From: Heligmosomoides polygyrus polygyrus
Taxonomy: Eukaryota > Nematoda > Chromadorea > Rhabditida > Heligmosomidae
Length of the DNA: 64,000 bases
NCBI GenBank assembly: GCA_947396885.1
Contig: OX377201.1
Coordinates: 25,583,923-25,647,922, forward strand
Direction: 5' to 3'
The notes beneath the pieces were generated by a model, which was not told the origin of the DNA, did no database searches, and saw only the letters and a list, made by a program, of their open reading frames with translations. Positions 46,901 through 58,900 of the stretch are shown piece by piece (the stretch's first letter is position 1; the number at the start of each line of letters is the position of its first letter). Both the position numbers and the translations under genes were made by a program.

Positions 46901-49900
46901 AAAAATGCGAGCCAGCTCGTACAGAGATCCAAATGATATCGACGATAGCGGGCTGTTGATCTGTTACGGGATCTCATGGAGGAGACCGTATCACAACGTC
47001 CCCCTCTGGCACGAATGCTACGCTGTCTACTCCCGCTGAAGTCGCATGGAACCATGCTTGACGCACCATTCAAAGTATTGGCGGACAAAGTCAATCTGGT
47101 GACGGGTAGGCACTTCACCCAGAGTGCCGCGAAACGGTTCTGGAATGCGACAATAAAGCAGCATCGTGCTCTGCTCAGCATTCCAGAGTGCCGACGAATG
47201 CTCCACGACCAAGAAAAGAAGACTATGCCACGGAAGATCGCGGATCCGCGTCAACTCGCGGCATGTTCTCAGGATCGTGGTGCTCGACGTGATGGGTCCA
47301 TAACCGAAAGGATCGCTCAGAAGCACAGATCCTTGTCGCGGCCGCGGCAGAACAAAGCGGTGCACACCAGGCATGACCTACTGAGGCGATCACTCAGGGG
47401 TAAGGGTGGCCGTGGTGCACGCTTTTAATTGGCGCAGTGGAAGCGCCAGATTTTTTTGAGGGCCCCCATGTGGAATATATCGGACCCGATATATTCTGCG
47501 TGTTGCTCGTTAAGAGCAAGGGCTGGCGGAACGTATCCAGGGGAGGTTTACGACCTGCTCCTGCGGATATGCCAGCGACGGCCCCAGAGCCATAAAACCC
47601 TGCCGGACGGAGAGTCCGAGGAAATCACGGTAGACACGCCTCCAGGAGAGTCCATAAAAAGCCCTCCCTAGTAGATCTGTACGCTTGTTTTTTTCCTGCT
47701 CTTGTCCTTATAAACATTTCTTACTCATCGGCGTTTATTTTCTTGTGAGTACTGTATATCGGAACCGATATCAGTACAGTAATCAATTCGATTACCAACC
47801 GAAGACACTCAGTGTCCGACTGAATTTCGTCACTGGTACACGATCCAGCTGTTGTGAGTACGAGTCTAGTTTGGGATTTTTGAAGGGAAATTACCGTAGG
47901 CGACGTCCTTACTCCGACAGCAGCCTCCACGCTCTACGGATGTAAATATTTGGACCTTCGGACTTTGAGACTTAGCGGCGAATTTCTGCTGTAGTGAATC
48001 GCCGATGGCCATTTCTTGCGAACCGTATAGTATTTCTGTCGGCAGATGAGAGTCGTTCTTACCGCTCTTGGGTGCTTCTGACTTCGGCTGAACCGATGTT
48101 CTGCTGTTTACTCCGAAAAAGAGACATCGAGTGAGCATTTCAGCTCATCGATGACACTCCTCCATCTTCCGAACGTTAGGCCTTTATAGAGAGACTTCAA
48201 ATGATTGCGTCAATCTAGGTACGCCGCTAGTTCCCAATCCGCAAATGTCTTGGCCTGAGCAAAGTATAGAGCAGAAAAAGTACAGAAAACGGCAAATTCA
48301 CACTAAAATCTAGACAAAAAGCGCTCAGCAAGAAGGAACATGGAAAAAAGCTCATCATTTTCTTTCCACCTGAAATAATAGGCTCTGCGCGTAAAAATAG
48401 CAACAGCACACAGAAATCGTCAATGCTTTTAAGCAAAATATAGAACGAACACGAAACAAAACAATATTTGCGAATAATTTGAGCGATACAAAAATGTGAT
48501 AGAACACCACCATGAAACCTCCGCTCTTGTCAGATTCTTGGTTCGAGTCCCAAACTCGTTGGGCGAAAGGCGCAAGATTTGTTCAGTTATTTCGCGTTCT
48601 GTGTAAGTGCTACTGATATTAAGCTCTATTGTAGGCAGAGGATTCTTATGCAAGTGGATGGGAACATTTGCCTGCCGGTTTCCGTGCTTAACGACCTACC
48701 TTCTATAGTTGTACTTTGGAGACATTTTATCGTCCGAAAGAATGAACAAATTTATTCGCTCATCAATTCCTCGAATGATCAAAATCTGAATTACCCAATT
48801 TCACGTTTATTCGAATATTCGAGTAACAGAATTACTTGTTCGAATCAGATTCTGTGCTTGATAATTTGAAGTTTTTCGAATATAGAATGAAAATTTTCGA
48901 GTAATATTCAAATATGGGTCTCTTTTGATATTCGAATTCGAACGAATATCCGAAAATCCAGAAATATCGAACATTCGACTATTCGAACAATTATTCTAAT
49001 AGCTTTTCGAATATATTCATTCAAGCACAACAATACTACCTTCCCAACCGTTTTCGAATGAACATAGAAGCGCCTTACCATTAGGGACGGTTTGGGTTTC
49101 GGAGAACATAAAGGCGTATTTCCCGTTCACGTTTCCTTGCACTTACGAGCATTCATGCCTAATTTTCCTGCTGGATTGATTGCTGTTGGGCTCGTGAATA
49201 CGGTGACGTTCTAGGTCTGAAGCTGGTGTGTACTTCGTTGGCAGCGGAGCCGATGAGCTGTTCGCCGGCTACGCTCGTCATCGCACGCGATTTGAACGCG
49301 ATGGAGCGAAATCTATACAAGAGGTACATGTAATGACGCGCCTTCTAATATGCAGCTGTCGTCTGACTGTACTTACAGCTCTGTCATGTTCTCGATTTCT
49401 AGGAATGCGAAGCGGAGTTGATGCGTTTAGGAAGTCGCAATGGAGGTCGAGACGCCAGAGTAGCCGTAGTGTTACGAAAGGAATTAAGGTTTGATGCAAT
49501 GACCAAACATGTTAGGAAGAGAGTTGGAGTGAATGGCAAAGCAGATCCGTATGTTCCAGGAATCCCTATTTCAGAGCACCGTTTCTACATGATGAGTTTG
49601 TGTCCTGGGTCAACACGATCCCAATGAGTTTGAAGTGCGATCTCACATTGCCACGAGGAGTGGGAGAGAAAATGATCATAAGAAAGGTAAGGTCATCTGG
49701 AATATGTTTTTATATTTTTACAAGCCGTCAGGGCCGCCAATCGGGAGCACTGACGGCTTCCCAACAGCTTGCCGTAGTAATAACTTCTCTTCATCAATTG
49801 TAGCTGCCATCTATGTCATGGCTTCCGCAGAAAGAACACTTTAACTACGTCGAGTGGAGCAAGTTAGAAAGGGTCACCAAGAGAGGAAGCTGTTCTAGAG

Positions 49901-52900
49901 ATATTGATTACTACTCAGAAAAGTTTGAGCTTACCAACTATATATCTACACTAAATTGCTCCGCTAATATAGTCCGCCACGTTGAAAAAATCCAACAATT
50001 TTGAATGCTATGAATTATTCAGAGAATCTTCATTTCATTGCAACCAGGCGAGGATATTAACATGCTTATAGAGACTATAAATACAAAACATCGGCTACCC
50101 TTCAGTGACCTCACTACTCCTTCCCCTGGCCTGAGTTTTCGGGCCGCTTGAATGACATCCATAGAAAATCGACAATTTGATCAATATCGATTGACGGCGA
50201 TGAACGCTTCAAAAACGAAGTTCAGATTCTTGCTCAGCGACCTAAATTACCCCCAGGGCTGAAGTTTCGGACCGCTTGAATGAGTTAGATTGTTTTAGAT
50301 GTTTTAAAATTTGATCCCAAGGCAAAAGGCAAAAACCCTTTGTGTACACAAATGGAGGCTCAATGAACGAACAATTTTATTGTAAAATACACAACAACAA
50401 CAATAACGAAACGGGAATAAAATGGGACGATGCGATGATATGGAAGTAATGGTGACGGTGCTCCCTTCCTAGCAGAGTAGATGGTAGAACGCGGAAGGAG
50501 TCGTAAGTTAGATCAAGGCGTCGTCGACCAGGCGATGACGATAGACGAGGACGAGGCAGATAGGCTAACTGTTAGTGAAGTTGCAGTGGCGCAGGCGCAG
50601 CCTGAAAGATAAACTACACGTTCTGGATAGAACGTGTTTAGGCCTACATGGCATTATGGGACAGAAGCAGTATCTACAGGATCAGATCCAGCGGCACTAG
50701 GTTGGATGAACTCTTCTCACTACAAAGTACGGCCTACGGACTCGGACGACGAGCTACGCGGGCTCGGTGTACATGGAACGGCCTGACTCGGCCAAGAAGA
50801 ACAACACGTGGGAGCGAAACCAACGGCAGAAAGCGAGAAGCGAAGCAAAAAGTACTGGCGGCGGCAGACGACGCCTCTAGAATATTCTGAAATTCCCGTG
50901 CGATCGCGGTGCACTGCGGTGCGCGATTGCACACCACGCGCCGCGGTCAAACGCGTTGACTCCGCGAGCACACAGCGACCATTTCATAGCTTGCACCCCC
51001 GGCGCCTAGGTCGGCTCCACTCGGTCGTCTCACTCAGGTCGATTATGTACTTAAAAGTTGGATGGTCAGGAGCATCGATACTCCTCTTTTTAGCCTTTTG
51101 CATTTGTTTCCGTGCGCGACGCTTCTCGATCCTGCCTTTCTTAACCGAAAGACCTGACAAGCCCGGGGCATCGGCACGAACGCCACCACTTGGTAGTGGC
51201 TCCATCACAACGAGATGCATTAACTGGCCGCCACCTACAGAATAAAACAAGCGAGCTCTTTGCTCGGAAATGATTTCGTCCTGACATTTCATGACTCTAT
51301 TAGCAAGATTTGACGATCCCAAGTGCACAGTTCCGGCCGTGATGACGTAACCTGTTCACCAATTGCCTCTGGTACTGCGCGTGGCCGTCACGAAACTGTT
51401 GACGTGGCTCTCCGCTTGAGCCACCAAACTATGCCATGCATTTTCATCAACAGTCCGTGGTGCTGCTACGAGGTACACAGAACATCCAATGGCCAGCCAC
51501 ATATTTAGTGCGTGGACCATCGGGAGCCTGGGAGCGGCTCTACAGGCGGAAAGACAATAATGACGTGGCCGTGGATATCATTGAATAGATGTGTCTGACA
51601 CAGGTGGAGGTCCTTAAATTTGCGATAATAGAAAATACAGGTGTCTTCGAGGCCACAGGCACGTTTCAGCATACTCAGACAGTATGGAACAACAACAACA
51701 ACAACTTTCCTGTTGTCCTTCCCGATTACCTGGTGCACTACTTGCCATGTCAAATTTTCAGCGAGCTTCCACGCCACCTTGAAAATGTTGGCGAGGTCAT
51801 AGCTCCACCCTATGAGCGCCTCATGATGCCATCGCTCGGTACGACGGAGAACATAATCGCGACATGCATGCATCTTGAGAGAAAATATGCATAGGCTAGA
51901 GCGAAACTCTTGGGCGTCACACGACATTGGTCTTGATCCATTATCCAGCGCAGCTTATCCGTCCGTGCTCCAATCCCTTGCCAGATGGCAATGATTCTTC
52001 CGGCCTCAAGTACCGTCCCGACTCTGTGGCTGGCTGCTGGCTCCTCAGATCACTGATATGGTCTTTCGCGGTGGTCGAGCCACTGACATTACATGAAAGG
52101 GGCCTCTGCAGCACGCCAGGCAGGGCTGGTATGGGTTGGCCCTGGCAACGGAAGAGTCGTGTAAACAGTGCATATCATCCTAGGCGTCAAATTCGCGACC
52201 GGCCCTGAAGAAAGTTTGATGAGGATGCGACACTCTGCACCTGTCACTCAACCTCTCACTCACGCTCTCTTCGCACTTAGCGGGCATCTCTTGCGACTGG
52301 TCCTTGGGCGCCTTTTGTCCTCCGCACTCACTTTCGGCCCACGGGGCCATACCCTTAACACATCCATTTTCACTCGCAATGGCTCCTCCTCGGCACAGAT
52401 CCTTGAAATCAGCGCTGATGTGTCGCTATTCTCAATGACGTGGAAGGTCCGTCCCACCATGAGCCGGCTTCGGATGCTTGGTTCTCCTACTTTCCACAGG
52501 GAGCTTCATGAACACGCGACTGCCAACCTTTGATAGCGCAGCATTCTCCATCGTATGCGTATTGTCGAAATCGACTCGCGGTATGTCTTCGTGCTCTCCT
52601 TGACTTACCTCCTCATGAGCTGCAGCTCACGAGCTCACTCTTATAGTCTAGCTCCAGCGGGTACCTGGAGAATTCCTCTGCGAGGACAAATTCCTATGGC
52701 AGGTGCGGATCAAAACCATATAACAGAAAAAAGAGGCTCTCCCAGTCGCCTCATGCGGGACACGTATGCATGTGCTGCATTCGGGAGCCACGCGTCCGTA
52801 ATCAGGCAAGTCGAGTCGTTTTTCATGACCATCCTTTGAAGGATGCCCATCGTTCTCTCGCAAGCTCCATTTGCTCCGGATTTGTGGCCTTTTGTGGTCG

Positions 52901-55900
52901 TCCTGGTCAGTCCGGCTAGCTTTCACTACTCTTCTGTCGATTGACGAATACTATGCCTTGGTATGAGTGGAGCTGACGCTGCCATCTTCCGTTTTCACAT
53001 ACCCACCGCTGGAAAATGGCAGTCGCAACTGATTCGATTATCCATCAATGCCGGTTCGGCCCCCAAGTTAGGTTGTTTTAGATGATTTAAAATTTGTTCC
53101 CAAGGCAAAAGAAGGCAAAAACCCTTGTGTACACAAAAAGGAGGCTAAATGAACGAACAGTTTTATTTTAAAATACACAACAGCAACAATAACGAAACGG
53201 GAATAAAATGAGACGATGCGATGATATGGAAACAAGGGTGGCGGTGCTCCCGTCCTAGCAGCGTAGACGGCAGATGGCTGAAAGAGTCGTAAGTAGGATC
53301 AAGGCGTCGTTCACCAAGCGATAACGATAGACGAGGACTCTTCAACGGCGTCGATGACGAGCGAGAACAATGACGATGTAAATGAACTGCTGGGACACGG
53401 TGAAGAAACGGGGCAGGTCGGCTACCTGCTAGAGAAGTTGTAGCGGCGCACGCGCAGCCTAAACGAAAGACAAACTACACGTTCTGGATAGAACGCGTCT
53501 GCCTACGCGGCGTTATGGGACACAGTATCTACAGTATCAGATGCAGCGGCCCTAGGTTGGATGAACTCTTCTTAATAGAAAGTACGGCCTACGGACTCGG
53601 ACGACGAGCTACCGGGGCTCGGCGGACGTGAAACGGCCTGATTCGGCCTAGAAGAACAGTACATGGGAGCGAAACCGACGTCGGACAGCGACAAGCGAAG
53701 CAAAATGAACTGGTGGCGGCAGACGACGTCCCTAAGGCCTATGGTATACTCCCGTTCGCTGCAGCGACGCGGGAGTGCACAGCAACGCGACGGCTCGCGA
53801 TGCGCGTAGTTCATGCGCATCGCGAGCCGTCGCGTCGCTGACATAGTTCACGCAGTTCTGCAGACGGAGACTTTTGCAGAATTTTAGCAAATCAGCTGAT
53901 CTAGTGCAGTGACGAAATCGTGCTTTGTCCACCACACCCACCGGGAGTCCTGTCGTAAATTCGCTCAAGAGCCCAGTTAGACTAACTGAGAGCACCGTGC
54001 TGTAGGAATGATCAGACAAATGTAGCGGGGGAGCGAGAGGTATAGGAAAAGGAAGCAAATGCCTTAATCGCAGTCGCACACCCAATCTACGAGTCTTTCC
54101 TTTCTCAAAACGAGTTTACACAGATTTTTCATGCAGCAGAACAGGATTATTTGACCTCACAGAGAGCGCATGAGTTTTTTTCGAGGCAACCCGTATTAGA
54201 GCACAGAAAGCAAAAGCAGTGGCAGAGTCGCAAAACCCTAACCCCGCATGAGTTGCAATACTGCTAGGGTCGCACAGTTCAAAAAAGGGTTGCGATGGAC
54301 TAATCCGTCGCAAAACGTCGCATGCTCATAACTCCTCCAATTTAGATAGCTATATATTTTGAGAAAAGGTTGACATCGTTCTTTTCACCTCTTTGAGATA
54401 TCCACAATCATTTGTATAGCTTCACCAGATCATGGGAATTCTGTCGTTTTGGAGTGGCTTATTTCTCATGACATGGAAGTTCTCGAAGTCGCCTGGCGTA
54501 CTTTGCCAGTGCCCTGTAGTGTGCTCGATGAACAATCTTTGCTCACGCCTCTGCTGTGTTCTCGAAAATAATTAGCTACAATCGCAAAAAAGCCCGCGCC
54601 AGCAATTTTTTTTAGCAATCTCCTCAAAAAACTAGCCGTTCAATTGGCACATTTCTGTGCAGGACATGTCAACATGTCAACAGAACTCCCTGTGACTTGT
54701 CCGACACAGAAATGTAGATTTCGGTGCCGGCGAGGGAGTTCAGAGGCGAAAAAATGCGAGGATAGGCACAAAAGTGAGAAAAAACGGCCTAGAAAAAGAT
54801 CCCCTTAAAAAACTAGCCATTGAAACCGTCGAAAAAAAAACCAAAATGAGTCTAGCCACGACGAAAACCCTACGAGGAGAACAATAGAGACATCGCATGA
54901 CCACCCAACATCACCAGACGTGTGTTGAAATTGCTGTGGTATGGTCACGAACCAAGGAAGTGTCGAAATAAGTGAGCAGAAGTGCATAGAATAGGGCACG
55001 ACAAGCGCTCCCCTCTCCGCGACCATCGCTGCCTGTCGCTACTCGCAGTGCACTGCACTGCGACGAGCGACGGGCTGCGAAGGCCGTGCACGGGAGTATG
55101 TTTCACTCCCCCGACGCGGAGGTATAACACCCCTCTGCGACGCATCGCGAGAGCGATGGCGCGTCAACTGACAACTGCGCCCCACTGCGCCGTCCGCCAC
55201 TGCAGCGAAGGCGCGCCGTTGACAGCTGCCCCGCGCCCGTCGCTGGAGCGACGCGGGAGTATACCATAGGCCTAAAACTTTCTGGAATTTCCGCACGACC
55301 GCGGTGCACTGCGGTACGCGATTGCACACCATGCGCCGCGGTCCGCCGCGTTGACTCCGCCAGCACGCGGCGACTGTTTCCTACATAATGACATCCATGA
55401 AGAATCGACAATTTGATCAATATCGATTGATAGCGATGAACACTTCAAAAACGAAATTCAGTTTCGTGTTCAGCGACCTCGATTACCTCCAGTGCTTAGG
55501 GTAGCTGTGGATCCCCATCAATCGCGTGTGTAGCCGATACGCTCTCAGATCAGTTGTGACGGACACAAACGCGCGCGCATGCACACTCACTACTCTTTTA
55601 TAAATAGTGGCATACTATCATTAAGTTGAAAGGTGTCTCTTGATAACGTTGATTTCAATATATATATGTATATACATCATACTATATATAATAATCCGCT
55701 AAGCGATGAGTCACACTATCGATCAACGATGAGTCATAAAATAGAGGAAATTACGGGGCACAAATTAAGGCCAGAAAATAGCGGAAAATACCCTAACGCT
55801 TTCTACGTACCTGGCGACTCAGTAGACGAGAAGAACACTTCACCACACGTGCCTGGCGACTCAGTAGACGAGCTGAACACGCCGGCGACCGTGCATGGCG

Positions 55901-58900
55901 AGCCGTAGACGTGCCAAACACGTCGCCAACTTCAGCTCTGGGAGTAATCAAGGTCGCTTAACATGATTATGAAGTTCGTTTTTGAAGTGTAGATCACCAT
56001 CTATCGATATCGATTAAATTATTGAATTTTTGTGGATGTCGTCCAAGCGGTCCGAAACTTCAGCCCTGAGGGTAATCGAGGTCGGTGAGCATGATTATGA
56101 AGTTCGTTTTGAAGTGTGGATCACCATCGATCGATATTGATCAAATTACAGAAGACGAGTCGAAAGCGGCTGGCGCGCAAGTGCGAGGCACGCCGATAGG
56201 CGTGACGGAGCACTTATATATATGTATATATATGTATATATGTATATATATGTATATATATTCGCCCCAAACCCGGAAAATAGAACACCGCGAACGTCTT
56301 CTTCTCCCCTTTAGGCCTTCTCTCATTCATTTAAAAAGAAACTGGTTTTGCTATATGGAATGGTATAACGGAATAGGGCAAAACAGGTCCATCACCTTCA
56401 CTGGACCCCCTTAACTGGTCCCTTATCACTAGTTCCCCTTTATTGTCAGCAGCACTTTTACGGCTCACCCTTCACTGATCCCCCTCCCCCTTCGTCGATC
56501 CCTACTACTGCTCCTACATTCACTGGACCTCCCTTCACTGGTCCTCTCTTCGCTGGTCATCCTATCCTTCACAGATTCCCATTACTGGGCCCACCCTCAC
56601 TGGTACTCCTTTTATTCATGTTGTAGACTGTGGAGAGGCAGAGTAGAAGTCTTTATTCAGGAACACGGGATAACAGACGAAGCACCTATGCACGAAATGA
56701 ACCGGTTTATATACTGTGAAGTTGATGTGTTGGCATTGGGTCGATGCCACGTTAGTTAACAGGTGAGCTCACGGTCACGGCTCCAACACCTCCCTTCTCA
56801 AGATGAACAGTAGGTTTGAGAAAATATGAACAAATCATTCAATCATCCTGCTCACTGCGCCAAAGGGCAGGCCTTGTGATGCTATATAGCTGTAGTAGAG
56901 CGTTCTGTCATTGAACTGAGTCGACGGATGCTCTTCCTGCTGGAACATGCCCGAGAACTCTTCGAGGCCAATCCCGGCTTCAGGCACTGGCTGCACAACG
57001 GAGGCTTGCTTAGCAGGCACATGGGAGCGGGATAAGTAATTCCCGCAGATACATGTAGATTACATACTCACATGCACGACAAACATTCCAGAAGTCTTTA
57101 GCTCTTTGAAGGAATCCAACTGGCTCGTTAGTTGCCTCATCTAGGGCGAAGAACCAAGGATATCAAGCATAATGTCTCTATCCTTGGCACTTGGATCCCA
57201 GGTCATAGGGACATGGACCCCTGAAACAATGTTGATGAAGGACCTTAGACTGTCCTTCACGGCCTTGCAAAAAGAGCTGAGAGAGCTCCAGTCGACCGCA
57301 AAGAAGTGATGAGACGAAAGCATCCTTTGACATGTTGCCGCATGGGTTCGTCCATCATGTTTCTTGCGAGGTGGGCACTTGCATTGCTATGATACCGTTC
57401 CCAGTCAACCTTAGCATTACGCTTTGCCACATCTGCAAGGTCACTGTCGATTGGTAGAACTAGTGCAAAACTAGCGAGCATCCTGTAACACCAGTATATC
57501 TTCGTCTCAACCTTAGGCATGGTTGGGTTAATGATCGCATCTCTCAGAGCGGTGCTGTCAGTGGGGTCCATAGTGGCGTGGGCCCATGTAGCCACATCGG
57601 CCCGCATGTCTTCATGCTTCAGCAGCACTCTCGACACGACATCCCAAGCTCTCCTGCATCGGTATTCCCAGTCGGAAAAACCGTGGCCATGAGGAGTTCG
57701 GTTGGCGTTTTGTGACGCGGTGCACGACAACGTTCTGAAAGGCTGCAGCTGTGTTGTAAACTGTGGAGAGGCAGTCGGAGTAAAAGTCCTTATTCGGGAA
57801 CGAATAACAGACGAAGCACCTATGAACGAAATGAAACGGTTTATATACTGTGAAGTTGATGAGTTGGCATTGGGTCGGTCGGTCGGCATTGGAGCTATTG
57901 CAACAACCTTCCGCTCCTGAAGCAAAATAAGGCTCTCTCTCGCGCTACTCATGTTAGTTTCATAGAAGACATTCACAGTCTGATATCTTTTAAAGCCACA
58001 ATAACTCGAAACCATAACAAAAAGTCAAACACCAACTCTACGTGTTCGGAAGGAATACGGACGAGAGGAGCGCGGTTAGGAGTCAGTGGGAGTGAAGGGT
58101 TCTGCTGTCTCCGGAACGGCGCCCTGTTTGGGCTGTGAGCACATGTGTCCGTGTGATGACAATTATTATCAATCGCTCGCTCGAACACGTGTGCCTTGCT
58201 AGGCTCAAAAGGGGACCCTTATGCTGATCAACGACCAGCCGAAAGATCCCCTTTCGCAGTTTCTCCACCTGCGGAAAGAAACGCTTCCGGAGAGTCTCGA
58301 TTCGGGAGAGGAACGACTGAAAACGACTCGCGGCGAGTTTGGGAACAGTGAAAAATCTTAGCACCGAAAGACAATCATCACTAACAAATCAGGTTATAGC
58401 ATTCAAGAGGAAAACTGCTGCGGAGTTATGTGAATTCGAAGGTTAGCGCATATCCAGACTCAGGTTTCCAACGATGGGAACACGGTAAGCAGCAGAGCAT
58501 GAAATGCGAGCAAAAATTGCTGGAATTGGCGACGTGACGAGTCTGGCCGCGTCCAGACGCGATGGCGCGCAAGCGAGACAGTGATGGAGACGCAGCGCAG
58601 CGCCTCCGAGACCTGGTGCACGGGGCAGAGACGCAGCGCGGCAGAGAGCGAGAGGGTGAGCCGCCCGGTGCAGGGTGCCAGAGAGCGGCCGTGTATCGAT
58701 CGCCGGCGCTGGTGCCATGTATCGATCGCCGGCGAAGGAAGAGGAGCGGTTTCGAGTTTGACAGAGGATCATCGCCGGGAGCGGGACGCAGCAGAAGGTG
58801 AAGTGACTCGCCTAAATAAATATATGCCTAAGAATTTATCAAAACTAATGGCTGTTATAAGGAATGATAAAGCTTGCGTAGCACCAGGAATTTTGCAGCA

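Larger units (their letters stand above)
40750..47820 (+). mobile_element. Full-length Ty3/gypsy LTR retrotransposon
   Basis: Two identical 352-bp LTRs (40750-41101, 47469-47820) flank gag-pol. A TGAAT duplication borders the element (40745-40749 and 47821-47825). The primer-binding-like sequence TTGGGGGCCACGCCGGTAAC follows the 5' LTR directly. It inserted into a Tc1-like transposase, splitting it, within the ASNSD1 intron 38211-49214. Identity of the LTRs and an unbroken polyprotein imply a very recent insertion. Confidence -1.
50284..55391 (-). mobile_element. Decayed LTR retrotransposon, - strand, inserted in composite repeat X
   Basis: Two direct copies of about 700 bp (50284-50990, and 53073-53735 plus 55276-55391) share TTGTTTTAGAT, ATGAACGAACA, ACAATAACGAAACGGGAATA and GTTGACTCCGC. 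AATGA precedes the left copy and follows the right copy. On the - strand TTGGGGGCCGAACCGGCATT follows the 5' LTR, close to the primer-binding-like sequence of the Ty3 element at 41102. The internal 2.1 kb is degenerate. The 5' LTR is split by a PIF-like element. Confidence -1.

Noticed and set aside
46976..47428. + strand 150-residue frame in the Ty3 3' region
   Set aside because: It is antisense to the 115-residue - strand frame and has an Arg-rich composition typical of a shadow frame; I keep the - strand as the better candidate but with low confidence.
55633..55908. 91-residue + frame with a repeated PGDSVDE motif
   Set aside because: The repetition comes from a short DNA duplication inside composite repeat X, and no relative is recognised.
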